Shown: piece after piece, positions 25,741 through 37,810 of the stretch
How positions within the stretch are numbered: the stretch's first letter is position 1
Layout: every line of letters begins with the position of its first letter
Assembly: GCA_017163975.1 (NCBI GenBank)
Contig: JAFFSR010000004.1
Span: 3,224,001-3,288,000, forward strand
Direction of reading: 5' to 3'
DNA from: Anastatus disparis
Taxonomy: Eukaryota; Arthropoda; Insecta; Hymenoptera; Eupelmidae
DNA: 64,000 nucleotides
Program-made: the position numbers and the translations under genes
The notes under the pieces: model-generated
Told to the model about the DNA's origin: nothing
Database searches by the model: none
Seen by the model: the letters and a program-made list of their open reading frames with translations, nothing else

Positions 25741-28619
25741 AATATTTTTCTTATGCTATTTTAGAATGTATTCTTTAGTTTTTATTGTTTAATAATTGGT
25801 ACTTACTGATGTATGAAAAAATTCTAACAATTGCTTTTGTCCTATTTAATTATTCATCATTATTGTAGATTTAAGAACAATTTTAGAATAATTATTTATT
25901 CAAATATAAAAATGAAATTTAAGATTTAGAATAGTTAATCAATTGTAGTTAATAAGTTCAATAGTTATAGTTAATCAATTCCGAGCGGCTAACAACTTAT
26001 CAAATCATTAAAGCATCCAAATTCTGAATCGATTTCAACTTTTTATGAATTCAGTAAATTCAAAACTAAATCCTGAAATCGTTAAAAATGATATTTCATA
26101 ATGTTAATTTTACGAAATCAGTGTATTCACTGCCTTGAAATCGCTTTATGTTTTTAGTAAAGTGACTGCACAATAAATTAGTTTGGAAATATAATGAAAT
26201 AATCTAAATTTGAAATTATTAAAGTTTTTATTTTTAGAGTTGTTAGCCTCTGGATCAAATCACGTACTTAAACTTCATAAAATATTATTAGTGAATCATA
26301 TACCTTTCGAATTGTACATAGTTTGTAATAATAATTTAAGAAGTATTAATAACTTAATAAAACTAAAAACAAATTAGTTAAACAGTTAGCCATTATACTC
26401 AAGTAAAAAAGATTATATATATAAAAAGTTATTCTACACCCATTAATAAAAATCCATCATTTACTAAAAGCCACTTGGACCTATCTCACATTTTTTATTC
26501 TTCTGACCAGTTTACATTGTCCACTATACTATGACCATAGTAATACAAGTACAAAATAAATAAACATAACAGGCGTAGGTATCTTCGAAAATAAAACCAC
26601 ACACAGTTGTTGTATACGCGCCCTCTCGCAATAGTAATGATCTCCCTAGTGGCTTTTGTTTAAGCTCTGCTCCCCCCCTACTGCGTGAGACGAGTGAACT
26701 GTTTTTAGGCGCGATTTAAGGGTCCCATGGATAATATAGAATGGGATTCCTTGGAATAAAAGACTTTAGTAAAAAGCATATACATTTAAGTCCATCAGAC
26801 TTGTAAAGAATGATGAAAATTGGTGCTTGATGTCTGAATAATAAGTTGATTTTGATAGATTAATGGGTAGATCACTCATTCTAGCGTTTTCTTTCTTTAT
26901 TTTTAAAGCATAAAGATGGTTTCTTCTTTAAAATTTCTATTAAAGGATTAAAGTTTGAAAATTTATCTCCTACAGTTTAAGAGAAAGTTGCAATTGCTGT
27001 TTGAAAGAAAGTCAAAATATTGAAAAATTTAAAAGAAAACGCTTATTTTTGGAATCTTCTTAAACCAATCATTATATTAGCTATTATAAATCGTTTACCT
27101 AATAATTTAAATTGTTATTATAAAATTTGAACATAGATTTTATACTGATATTTAAAAATTTTTAATTTAGCTTATCAATAACCAAATTAATTTGTATAAA
27201 TGAATTTGGATAAAAATTATCTCATTATTCGTACACGTATTTTTTTAAAATATAATACTCGTTTTCATTGAATAAATAATCGGTAAAAACAATTGTTGGT
27301 ATCCAAAAAGATGTAAATATATTGATATTTCACTATTCAAGCTTAATAATTAGTCATAATAATCGGTAATTTATAATAAATTACCGATTCACGTGCCAAG
27401 TCGTCTCATTCTCTAATTGTTATCGTAGATTTTTTTAAGATAGATACACGATTTTCATAAATTCAAAATGAATAATGAAAAAAATATTTTTATGGAATGA
27501 AAATATTATTTATTCTCCTCTTTGATTTCTGATTTATTATTAAGAAATGTGTATTACATTAAATATAAATGATGCATAATCATCTCATTTTTTTATAATG
27601 CGTCATATATTTCATTTCGTATACGAAATACAAAACGAATTACAACAAATGTGCCGAATCATCTTTCGGTGTTGTGACGTCAATTGTCCAATACTTTATT
27701 ATTTTTGCATTCTTATATACATATTGCTTACTGTTTTTATTTTAAAGGAAAACTAATTTATTGATATTATGAATATTAGCGAGTTCCTATTTCGTTTGAC
27801 AATAACTTAAATAATCTAATTTTAATAATTTATTATGGTATTAATTATTTAAATGGTTGCTGATAAATTAAAATTTGATCAAATACGTAACATTAAAATT
27901 GTTTTTCCATGGTTCTTTTTTATCACTAATAAAATAAACGATAATTATATCATCTAAAAATTAAACTAATCAAATAATGTTTCACATACTCAATAAATTA
28001 AAATCAACAATCGCAGTGCATTAAAACGTTCGAAAGTATCTTTACGAAATAATGATAGCGCAATTCGAGTGTGGTAAGCCAAGCAGTTATAACCCTAACA
28101 TTCACCCTTAAATTCATGCTACACTAGTATATAGCTTTAACTTCGGAGGTTAATAAATAACTCTGTCACCCTGTTAAAATAGCATGTGCAATCTTATTTA
28201 CCTTCGAATGTTAATCATTTTCTAGCAATTACATTTGGACCAACTTCATTTAGACTTATGTTATCCATTTAAACGTTTTATAATGTTATAACTTACCAAT
28301 TTGAAAAATACATTTATTTTGTAAATTTATTTTCCCATTTTCATTGTTAAATAATTTATTAAATTAAAGGTTGATTGATTTATACGAATAATTTGACTTA
28401 TCCATTGAATATAACATTATAATAATGTACATAATAATGGTATACACAACAATATGAAAAACAAACCGTATATAACTACCTTAGTATACTCTTGACATCA
28501 GATACAAAAATAAAGATTATTAAATGTTCTTAAAAAGTTTGATTTAATTTTTAAAAATTATTTTATTTTTACTAAATGTGAAGGTAAAATTTATAAGCAA
28601 TCTAATATAGTACATTACA
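25741..28619. other. AT-rich desert, one weak island
   Basis: No gene supported. A patch at about 26570-26720 is GC-richer and contains a run of seven C (about 26670) and CpG sites. The rest is AT-rich with no recognisable repeat. Confidence 0.5.
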
Positions 28620-28830
28620 TTACAAGGGACGAAAGGCGATCTTTCTTTCCGGTGGTGTGATTGCCCCCCGAGGCAAAGCCGGGGAAGAAATTTATTTCTC
28701 ATTAAATACATGCACGTAATAAATCATTTACGCATTTGATTTCATGACGGTACATGCAACGGAACTAATGAAACGGAAGTGTGTATATAGGAGGAGCGTC
28801 CGCGCCTCCTATATGCAAATCAAAATACTA
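28620..28830. other. GC-richer patch with a hairpin
   Basis: Contains the perfect inverted arms TATAGGAGG (28786-28794) and CCTCCTATA (28805-28813) around a ten-base GC-rich loop, and a second GC-rich segment, CCCCCCGAGG, near 28665. The function is unknown; it could be a structured RNA or a repeat end. Confidence 0.45.
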
Positions 28831-29820
28831 AATACGTATAAAGAAACATTGGCGGGACTGACTTGATGTCAAACGCACAGATATAGTATATGTATACATG
28901 CATACTATATATACAATACAGATATCTGAATCTGATCTGAATAAATAAAGAAAGCAATAGCACGCTTTTTCTCTTATTCTTTCTTTCTCTATAATGTTTC
29001 ATGGTGAACCCCTTTCTTCCTTACATTTTTTAAATTGTATTTTTGTTAAATAAATATTAACAACAATTTTATACACTATCTCATTTAAAATTAAAATAAA
29101 TTAATTTCTTAGATAAACTAAATTAATTTATTTATTTTTATTTAATTTTATAATTATTCAATTAAAAAATTATTTTAAAATTAAATAAAACAATGAGTTC
29201 TATAATTTCGTAAAGAAGTTTCACTTCTGTCGGCCAGTCCCAAAGACTGCCACACCGGTTTTTTTACTTGTAAGCAAGTTATTCAATATTATTTTCTTAT
29301 AACTACATTCTAATAACTTCCTTTGCCATACTAAATTATGCAATAAAAAAATTTACATTAGCTGAAACTTTATTTTTTTTCTCTGTTTATTAACTCCTTT
29401 TATATTCAGCAATCATTTTTCTAATGCCCCTACTTTTATAGAAAAAACTTTTTTATTTGCGTACAACCCTTACAATACGTAATTTTCATTGTTGTTTTAT
29501 TACTTTGGAAACTCTTTCTTAATTACGTAAGTTTTTGCGTTTCTTGCAAATCATTTAAACAGAGTAAGTTCGTTTTAAACCAAAAGTTTTTATGTTTTCG
29601 CATCCAAAAGAAATCTACTTACTTACAAAGAATTTTGTGAAAATTCTCAAGCTAATAATACCATGAAAAAATGTATTAACGAAATTGTCAATATTTTGAT
29701 CTTTTTGGGTATCATTTTTTGAGCTTGCTACATTAACGGAAAATAAGATTGTTTCCTATTTCGAGATCGTATTTTGGAAATAATTGACTTAAAAATAAAT
29801 TGAAAATAATGTAATACTTT
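28831..29820. other. AT-rich stretch with a recurrent short palindrome
   Basis: Mostly AT-rich. At 29211-29228 lies GTAAAGAAGTTTCACTTC, found identically at 33.6 kb, followed by CTGTCGGCCAGTCCC, whose complement occurs at 43.06-43.08 kb. These are probably ends of dispersed repeats. No gene. Confidence 0.5.
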
Positions 29821-31150
29821 TCTTGCGGATGTTGAATCTTTTTTGCTTTCTCATAGAGAAGGCATTGTATTGATAAAAAATTTTTTTTTCTATTTTTTCA
29901 TAATGTCTGTATGTGTGTGTTCGTTATGCCAATTTTACCTCGAAAACTACTCGATGGATTTGCTTCCAATTTTGCATACAATTTAGTTATTTGTTTAACT
30001 TGGGGGGAGGGGGGGGGGAGCTATTGAAAATTGATTTTTTTAGCGTAGTTTTAATTTTAGAGCATTTTTTTTTTTTTTTTTTAATTATCTACGGAGCAAG
30101 CCATCATTTGCATATTTATACCAATTTTTTTTAGCGTTATTTAGTGACATATTATTTAACGTGGTGTCAACCCACGGCAGAGACAGCGAAAAAGCGACCA
30201 GACGTTCTGAAAAAAAAATTTATATACAATTAATTCGTTATTGTCTTAAGAAAACAAGCTTTTGAAAACTAAGTTTCTTAATGTAACAATTTTAGAAAAT
30301 TTAAAATATTTTAAAAATAATTTTTCTTTTTCTTTTTGCTTTCTCATAGAGAAAGCATTGTATTTTTTTTTTATTTCACGTAAATTATTCGATATATTTG
30401 TTTTAAAATTTGCAAGGAAATTATTTGCATCTGCTAAAAGAAGGGAAATTTTTGAAAACTGATTTTCCTTGCGTAGTTTTAATTTTTGAGCATTTTAAAC
30501 ATTTTGAAAAAGAAATTTCTGAAACGAATATTGTATTTATTTAGACAATCAGATCTTGAAAACTACTCGATGGATTTGCTTCAAATTTTGCATATTATAT
30601 ATTTTTTTGTCTAAGTAGGCGGGAAGCTATTTAAAATTGGCTTTATTAGTGTAGTTTTAATTTTAGAACCATTTAAAAAAAGACGCTGCCAAGTGCTTTG
30701 GCGCAATGCTTTTCTAAGGCATAGAGCTCATTGAGTTAGAGTGATTTGATTTTATTTTTTGCAATATGATTTCAATGAAAAAAACATAATTTCTATTTAA
30801 GAAAAATTGAGAACGGAAAGAGAGGGAGTGAGTGTGACAGGATATCAATGAGGATAAATGTGAGATAAAAGGACAGAAAGAAACTGAGAAAGTAAGAAAA
30901 GAGTCAATGAGAGCGTTAAATCAGAAATCAGAAGAAGTGATCAAAGAGCTACGCTAAAAAAATTATTTTTTAAAAACTTGTTTCATAAAGACAGTAGCAA
31001 ATAATTTGTATTCAAATCTTAGAGCAAATCTATCAAGTGGTTTACGTGAAATGAAAAAAAATGAAAATTAAAAAAAAATTTTTCTTAATTTTTCTAAAAT
31101 TAAAACTACGCTAAGAAAATCGGTTATCAAAAGTCATTCTTCTTTTGGCA
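29821..31150. repeat. Tandem and inverted repeat cluster
   Basis: The stem-loop text GCTTTCTCATAGAGAARGCATTGTAT occurs at 29845-29870 and 30338-30363. A following block, CTACTCGATGGATTTGCTTC, occurs near 29948 and 30553, with a diverged version near 30380. A related block appears inverted at about 30960-31150 (TTTACGTGAAATG versus CATTTCACGTAAA). The region is a degenerate multi-copy repeat, not coding; the low-complexity (T)n run at 30067-30082 lies within it. Confidence 0.6.
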
Positions 31151-31159
31151 GTTGCAAAT

Positions 31160-31402
31160 AATTCTCATGTAAATTTCCCGCTCTTTCTGAATCCGACGTC
31201 TAAAATAGGTGTTCCCATTAAAAAAAAACAGTCTGACCTTGAAATGACCTTGAAAATGAAGTTGAAGGTCAAAACTAATTTTACCAAAAGATGGCCCCTT
31301 TTGTTCCCTTTAACTTTTATTTCAAAGATTTATCTGTGGCCAACTTAGATTCTGAGAAATTTGGGTGGGCTGATTAAAATGGTCCACCCTGTATATTAAG
31401 TG
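31160..31402. repeat. Possible transposon terminus
   Basis: GC-richer block ending in GGTCCACCCTGTATATTA, a type of ending often seen at dispersed insect repeats. It contains repeated CCTTGAAATGACCTTGAAAATGAAG-like text, with looser resemblance to CCTTGACCTT near 38.66 kb. No open frame of meaningful length, so it is a remnant at most. Confidence 0.35.
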
Positions 31403-31507
31403 CTAATATTTACCCGTTACTTTTAGCCCCAGTCTCTTCTATTTAAATATTTTTTTAATCCTTAATTAGTAAACATTTCATTTAAAAATTTTAATACCTG
31501 TTGGTAT

Positions 31508-31642
31508 AATAGTATATTATTGATCTAAGAGTAAAAACGAAAAATATCTTAAATCGTATGTAAATTAATAGTAGTTCGGGTAAATAAATTGCCCGAGCCG
31601 AAGGCGAGGATGATAAACATATGATTTAAGGCATTTTTCATT
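31508..31642. repeat. Hairpin repeat with GC-rich centre
   Basis: Inverted arms around GAAAAATATCTTAAATC (from about 31539) and GATTTAAGGCATTTTTC (to about 31639) enclose a GC-rich centre, GCCCGAGCCGAAGGCGAGG. The left flank begins with AATAGTATATTA, shared with hairpins at 44.7-45.6 kb. Non-coding. Confidence 0.6.
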
Positions 31643-31668
31643 TACTACCGTGGTGTATATGCAATTTT

Positions 31669-31747
31669 TTTACACAGGCAGCGTACAGTGGGTGTTTTAC
31701 TGTTCGCCGGGAGGGAGTTAAGCACCCACTGTACACGCCCTATGTAA
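31669..31747. repeat. Short hairpin repeat
   Basis: Inverted arms of about 32 bases share the core GTACAGTGGGTG / CACCCACTGTAC around a short loop with CGCCGGGAGGG. It looks like a structured MITE-like unit. No coding potential. Confidence 0.7.
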
Positions 31748-31815
31748 ATAAATATTTTTATTCTCAGATCTCAAAAGACAAATTACGTATTCATCTTAAG
31801 GACCAAATATACTGA

Positions 31816-32453
31816 CAAGAAGAGTGCATTTAGGTCTTGGATTTCCTGTTAACTTTGCAATTTTTTTCCTTGCATAAAATCATGAAAAAAGCCGCGTCCA
31901 TTCGGTCTAACGCTCGATTTTTTCCGAGTTATGAGCAGTTTTGTCTGTTTTGTTTAAAAATTTGTATCTGCTTTATAGTTTTACAGTTTTTGAACTACTT
32001 ATTCTATAAGGTTTTTACTAATTGCATATTAAAGTTGAGATTAAAACCTTTCGATTAAAAAAAAACGTGTTCAGAAAGCTCAAGTTGTTTAAATTATGAA
32101 GGAATAAAAATAGCGCGAATATTTAGCTGAAAATATGCATAAAAAATAAATGTATTTTAGTCTGAATTTCATTTTAATTTTCTTCCCTTCGTAACTTTTG
32201 AACAACTTGAGTTTTTGGACGCGATTTTTTTAATCGAAAGGTTTTAATCTCAACTTTAATGTGCAATGAGTAAAAACCTTATAGAATAAGTAGCGGATGC
32301 AAATTTTTTAGCAAAACCGACAAAACTGCTTATAACTCGGAAAAAGCCGAACGTTGGACCAAATGGACGCGGCTTTTTTCACGATTTCATGAAAAAAAAA
32401 ATATCCCAAAGTTAGAAGAAAATCCGAGACCCAAATACAATGCACTCTCCTTG
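31816..32453. repeat. Foldback element, arms of about 280 bp
   Basis: The left arm 31816-32105 and right arm 32180-32453 are inverted copies along nearly their whole length: GAGTGCATT at the outer ends, AACCTTTCGATTAAAAAAA or its complement further in, CAAGTTGTT near the loop. The spacer is about 75-100 bases. A 73-codon frame in the left arm is incidental. No transposase; probably a non-autonomous foldback transposon. Confidence 0.8.
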
Positions 32454-32710
32454 TGAGTCAAAAATAATCAGCATCTCAAGATTTCTTGTAATAAGTCAAT
32501 TAAAATTATTACATAATTATTTGTGTTAAAATTAGCGAGGGTTAACTTGAATGAAATCAAATATGAGATTGAGTAAAAAGTAATTTATTATAAAACACAT
32601 ATCCGCACAATACAACTTAACTGTCTAACAGTCGCCCACTGAATGAACTAACGCGTCTCGCGTTCAACAAACATACCCTGTCTTACGGCGGCGCCACATA
32701 CTACACAACA
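32454..32710. other. Short stretch between foldbacks
   Basis: AT-rich, then a slightly GC-richer patch with GGCGGCGCC near 32690. No gene or repeat arms identified. Confidence 0.45.
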
Positions 32711-33149
32711 CCCTATTAAAAAAAAACACGTGTTTTTTTCACGTGTATTTTTCACATATTTTTTTATAGCTTTTCGAAAAGCTTCTACTGTCCGGCCTCT
32801 TATATCTGCATCTTCCAAATTTGTGTGAGGGATGACAAAACTTAGAAAAACGGCACCTAGTAACTTCAAGTCAAACCGACATAATCGATCATTAATAGCG
32901 ATTTTAATTCACTAGGTGGCGTTTTTCTAAGTTTTGTCATCCCTTACACAAATTTGGAAGACGCAGATATAAGAGGCCGGACAGTAGAAGATCTTCGAAA
33001 AGCTATGAAAAAATATGTGAAAAATACACCTGAAAAATACACGTGAAAAATATGTGTGAAAAAACACGCAAATTTTACATGTACAAAACACGTGTAAAAA
33101 ATACGTGTATTTCACACGTGAAAAAAAACACTTGTTTTTTTTAATAGGG
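32711..33149. repeat. Foldback element with unequal arms
   Basis: The left arm 32711-32861 is an inverted copy of parts of the right arm 32911-33149: CCCTATTAAAAAAAAACAC outside, TACTGTCCGGCCTCTTATAT or its complement in the middle, ACTAGGTG near the loop. The right arm is about 88 bases longer through extra CACGTGTAAAAA-like units at about 33020-33130. Both arms keep the same short reading frame over the conserved part, but the open stretches are under 80 codons and I do not call a gene. Confidence 0.78.
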
Positions 33150-34589
33150 CACACACGCACATGATTGAGCGTATCGATTTTTCTAACAGTTTGCCAGATG
33201 TAAGAATTTTTTTCTATTTTGTATGATTAATAAATGATTACTAATTTATAAAGATACAAAATATTAATTCATGCTTATATTTTTATTTTTAATGTGAGCC
33301 AGTTGATAAAAACTTCAACTAATGATATAAGTGGATGATGATACCCTTCAATCAATTGTAGCATCAAATAATCTGAAGAACAATTTTGTTTTAGAGTACA
33401 TTCATTCTTCAATGTATTCTGTCATAAATTATAAATGTTAATAAAAATTATTAACGGTTTAATATTGTTCGAAACTGTGATTGCTTAAAACTATTTATAT
33501 ATGCAACAAAAAGTACGAGTTTCCATTTCACTAATAGTTACATGTATCGTTGCGAAATCGATTCACTCTCTTATAATTTTTTGTATACAGCTCTTATGGG
33601 AGTTGTATACCGTCGGTAAAGAAGTTTCACTTCAAAATGTAAATTTTTGCATGTGGGATAAACTCGAATTTTTTTAATTTAAGTATTTTAATTTTTTTTA
33701 TTTTCTTACCGTATGCTCTTATAATAACATTGTTAATTATAAATCATAAGTAGTATATATAAAATTTACATAACAAACTGCGTAAAAGTTAAATGATATG
33801 ATGGGAAGTGACATACATTTACAAGACGAATCCTTAAGGGAAAGTGCACGAAAAAAATTTAATCAGTCGTATCCCGAAAACTGTATAATGTAGCCAAATA
33901 AATAGGAATGCAAAAAAGCTTTTCAATAAAAAAATTAATTACGTAGAATCAAATTTCAGTTTATTACGATACATTGTTTAATACATTGTTTATAAAATTT
34001 TACTTTTTAATTTTTTGACTGAGCATTCTCAGAATTCAAATCTAAAAAACTTGAGTGCAATCATGAACTAAAAATTTCTACAGAATTAATTATTGGTTTA
34101 TACGTCAGTGTACGTGGATAATTAAATTGTTAGTAATTATTATTTTTAATCATACAAACGAATTGCTTTTTAATTACAAGTGCAGCTCGTATTTTAATAA
34201 ACAATTTAATAATAATAACATATCTAATGTTTGGATGATTTAACAATTTAAATGCTATCAAAACAATAAAATGCAAACATCAATGACAGAGGATAAGTTT
34301 GAAAATATAAAACAATTTTTTCTAATATTAGAAAATTCGCATAAATAAAATGAACACCAACATTTATTTTTAATTAATATTTTTCATTTATTTATCATAT
34401 TTATAGCTTATACAGGGGATTTTATTAAAAAGCAACGTCACTTTAGCGAATGGTCATCATAATTATGCTATACATTTATGAAATTAATAAGATTTATCAT
34501 CAAGTTTAAGCTTACTTCTGCCATGATAACAATATTGTTAGTGATTAGTTAACCATCTTAAATTACTGTTATTTGGTGTAATAAATTAA
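33150..34589. other. AT-rich stretch 3' of the first receptor gene
   Basis: No gene seen. At 33588-33613 a small inverted repeat (TATACAGCTC / GAGTTGTATA) precedes GTAAAGAAGTTTCACTTC (33618-33635), the 18-mer also present at 29.2 kb. The 3' untranslated region and poly(A) site of the receptor gene should lie in the last few hundred bases. Confidence 0.5.
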
Positions 34590-36458
34590 TTAATGTCTAT
34601 TAAGTGAACCATATACATATAATAATATATTTTCTGATACTTTCCTAACAGTTTCAATTACAAAAACAAAAACTGATAAAAAGTATCCAACAATAAGTAA
34701 AACATATAACATTTTGCTTAAAATTTTGTCTGAATTATCAATTAATGAACTTTCTGGAATTTCTATCTTTTCATTTACTAACTTTTGTGTTTTTTTCGAA
34801 AATTCAGAAAACCAGAAATTGATAAGACCGCTTTCGAAAACTCGACTTACTATTTTTTCTAATCTAGTTAGATATGGTAAATTTTTAGCCATGAATAATG
34901 TTCTCATTCCAGGATATACTTTATAATCTAAAACATTTAAAATCCAACCATTTGATATCTTCGAATATTTTTGTATTGCCAAGCGTATTTTAAATCCTTC
35001 TTCACAGTGTATATTAAGATCGTCATCAGATAGAAATGCTACTATTTCGTATTTCCTTTTTACTTTTTCAACAATAGGAATGGTTTTATTTAAGCCTAAT
35101 TTAGTCAGTGTCCGTTTTATGTAACTTCTTGTATCATTCAAGGCACCCATTACTATGTTTAACTCGATTACATCTTGTAAATTTTTAATCTGATGAAATT
35201 TCTTTTTAAAAATAAATATGTTTATTAAACTGTCTAACAATTCTGATGAAAATGCAATTGATATAAATGTAAAACATAAGAATATAATCTTTTCACTTGT
35301 TTTTTCTGGAAATGATGTTGGACTTAATCCTGTTATAATCATTATTAAATTAAATGGTGATAAAAATTTAGACTTACAACTGAGTAAATAAATTGACACA
35401 TTGATAAATATAAAAATGGGAACTAACGCACTGACTATTACAATGAAATCCCAAGGAAATGAATTTTCATAATAACCATTTTGTTTTACAACGCATATGA
35501 GCTCATCCAAATAATAAGGAACTATAATACTAATAAAACCTTTTGATTTAACCATCATCCAAAAAGCTGTCATGTAGAAATGAAATCCTTCATTGTGCAA
35601 TGCACTTAATGCAAGATTTATTGCTTTCTTATCATATAAAGATGACAATCGAATGTCAAGTGTGAAATTCATTGTTTCACTTATAACTTTAAACAACGAA
35701 CCATCTACGCCTGATATTGCGTCCCATTTATTTTTTCCTGTAAAATTGCTCTTTACGTAAAGTCCATATCGAGGATTAATTGTTGCTTTTAGAGGGTATC
35801 CATGTAAATTTCTTAATTTGTCAGAAAAAAGTTCAATACTTGAAGAATATGGTTCTCTTTTATATTTACTTATAAAAGGATTATAATCATGAACCAAAGC
35901 ATAAGAATAATTAAAAAACATTTCATTTATTGCATTTTGTTGATTCTTCTGAGGAAATATTTCTACAAAACAAAGATTCAAATAATGATATAACCATAAT
36001 TTTTGAAATATAGTCTTAAATTCAAAATTTATACTATTGTTATCAACGAGTACAAGAATATTAGGTCTTGCTTCAACAGAAAAACTCAAATATGCGCTCA
36101 TCATTAAAAAATATTTTTCCACTATGATTAAATTATTATCGAAACTAGTGTCATCGGCGATCATTATATTCAATGAAGTATGGTGTGCTTTGAATATTGA
36201 CGTTTTCTTCCAATCTTTAAAATCGATTTTGACATCGATAACGTAAGATTGAAATCGGCTTGCAATTTCTTTAAATATTACTGTTGAAGCTGGGGACATT
36301 ATTTTTAACGATGGTATTAGTAATGTAACTTCTTTTATTTTCAGATTTTCCATCATATACTGTAATAAATACTTTATCCACTGAATTCTTTGACTATTTG
36401 CTTCCCAAAAAATGATTAATCCAATTAAAAATATTATATTTAATAATTTAATATTCAT
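34590..36458 (-). CDS. Divergent ionotropic receptor (IR), intronless, 622 aa
   Basis: Variant ionotropic glutamate receptor family, divergent insect IR type: a plasma-membrane ligand-gated channel subunit in chemosensory neurons. Hydrophobic signal peptide at residues 1-22; extracellular N-terminal region to about 200; first ligand-binding half about 205-330; transmembrane segment 1 about 335-359 (WDFIVIVSALVPIFIF); pore region about 369-385; transmembrane segment 2 about 390-416 (IIFLCFTFISIAFSSELLDS); second ligand-binding half about 425-575; transmembrane segment 3 about 580-604. I cannot recognise the canonical glutamate-contacting residues or the iGluR SYTANLAAF motif, as expected for divergent IRs. 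The 622-codon frame is uninterrupted, with a start supported by the signal peptide and by the paralogue's identical start. It is the downstream member of a tandem pair with the gene at 46-48 kb. The ligand is unknown; an intact frame suggests function. Confidence 0.88.
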   Translation of the reverse strand: MNIKLLNIIFLIGLIIFWEANSQRIQWIKYLLQYMMENLKIKEVTLLIPSLKIMSPASTVIFKEIASRFQSYVIDVKIDFKDWKKTSIFKAHHTSLNIMIADDTSFDNNLIIVEKYFLMMSAYLSFSVEARPNILVLVDNNSINFEFKTIFQKLWLYHYLNLCFVEIFPQKNQQNAINEMFFNYSYALVHDYNPFISKYKREPYSSSIELFSDKLRNLHGYPLKATINPRYGLYVKSNFTGKNKWDAISGVDGSLFKVISETMNFTLDIRLSSLYDKKAINLALSALHNEGFHFYMTAFWMMVKSKGFISIIVPYYLDELICVVKQNGYYENSFPWDFIVIVSALVPIFIFINVSIYLLSCKSKFLSPFNLIMIITGLSPTSFPEKTSEKIIFLCFTFISIAFSSELLDSLINIFIFKKKFHQIKNLQDVIELNIVMGALNDTRSYIKRTLTKLGLNKTIPIVEKVKRKYEIVAFLSDDDLNIHCEEGFKIRLAIQKYSKISNGWILNVLDYKVYPGMRTLFMAKNLPYLTRLEKIVSRVFESGLINFWFSEFSKKTQKLVNEKIEIPESSLIDNSDKILSKMLYVLLIVGYFLSVFVFVIETVRKVSENILLYVYGSLNRH

Positions 36459-36935
36459 CTTTATTATTATTTATTACAATTTAATTAGACGAAATTTTTT
36501 AAGAAAAGAGCATAAAAATATATTTTTGGGTACTTTGATATTTTAATCTTTTACTAAAGGAAAAACTAGATACAGATACGATAAACTATCAACGGATACG
36601 ATATTCAATCAATAGCTTTTATAATAAAATACTTATTAAAATAAAATTTTATTAAAATTAGTTTTCCATATATAATTGTATTTGGTCTAATAACTGCGCA
36701 CTAATATATATAAAAAGTTTTAAGTATTATATTTGATGGAATTAGATAGTTTCTTTCAAGAAACTTGTAATGCAACTATTGGAAATGTAATTTTTTAAAA
36801 AACAAGGTGTTAGAATACGAAAATCAATAGATTAATCAAGGCTATGTTTGAAATTGTAGGTAATATTTAAATTTTCATGTTATGATCATAAATTATTCAT
36901 TAAAATCAATAATTTAAATTTATTTTATTTACACA
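36459..36935 (-). repeat. 5' flank duplicated with receptor gene 1
   Basis: Similarity to 48114-48535 continues beyond the start codons: ACTTGTAATGCAACTATTGGA against GTTTTAATGCAACTGCTAAGA, and AAAATCAATAGATTAATCAAGGC against AAAAATCAATAAATTAATTAGGGC. The gene duplication therefore included upstream DNA, probably the promoter. The outer limit is approximate. Confidence 0.7.
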
Positions 36936-37595
36936 ATAATGTTTTTACAAAAGTCATTTATTTTTATAAATTTATGTGATATGTACACCCAAACGATGTT
37001 AATTCGCGTAAAATTATGTGCACATCTCTATTGGATAACTCTGTTGTTTCGGTCATTCTCATTGGAGGATTTTAAAAATATTCTACACGATTTAGTGAGT
37101 CCGTTGGACTTACATATAAAAGTTCATATTGAAATTCCCACTGTCGGTATAAAAATATGATTCAAGCGCCTGTATTTGTCCTTATGATTAGATTTGATAT
37201 AACATGCACATATTTATCACATAAATATGTATACATTAAAATTAATTCAAAAATAATCTCCTCGTCAAAACACAAAGGTGAATTTCCATGAAGTTATTTG
37301 TAAAATTATAGTCTAAAACAGATTGCTTTTAGCTTTTAATTATCAAGATATTCATAAAGTTATTCAGAATTTTAACTAAATGAATTAAGTTTATATTGGA
37401 AAAATTATAATAAAATTTTATTATTCTATTGTTTTTCCAAAATGCCTGACAAAATCTTGATTTTTTTACTTACTTTTGCAATTTTCATCGTATTTCTTCT
37501 TAAGAATTGTCTGTTTAATACTCCACATTCATTTTTAAAATTTTTATCTTCTACAATTCAGACTTGTGATACAATTCAAAATTGTGATACAAAAA
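36936..37595. other. AT-rich stretch, nothing seen
   Basis: A 73-codon plus frame (36939-37160) has no domain and lies next to the duplicated flank; it is not called. No repeat identified. Confidence 0.5.
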
Positions 37596-37810
37596 TAATA
37601 TTTTAGTGAAAATTTCAATATTGTATATAGTAACATTGACACAGACGGCTATTTAGTATTATAGCCAATACCAGAGTACATGATAAAATTTGGTATAATC
37701 ATAAACGAAATTTTTATGATGTTTCTAGAAAATATTACAGTGTACTATGGTGATTTTTGGTTATGATGGCAGTCTGCGTCTACGTTACCATATTGTTTAC
37801 TAAAATATTT
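37596..37810. repeat. Imperfect hairpin repeat
   Basis: The left arm (37596-37680) and right arm (37741-37810) are diverged inverted copies: AATATTTTAGTGAAA against the complement of TTTACTAAAATATTT, and GACACAGACGG against the complement of GTCTGCGTCTAC. MITE-like; no coding potential. Confidence 0.55.

Noticed and set aside
32648..33160. 73- and 77-codon frames in the 32.7-33.1 kb foldback
   Set aside because: Explained by the inverted arms; no recognisable protein family and the frames are not open over the same region beyond about 40 residues.
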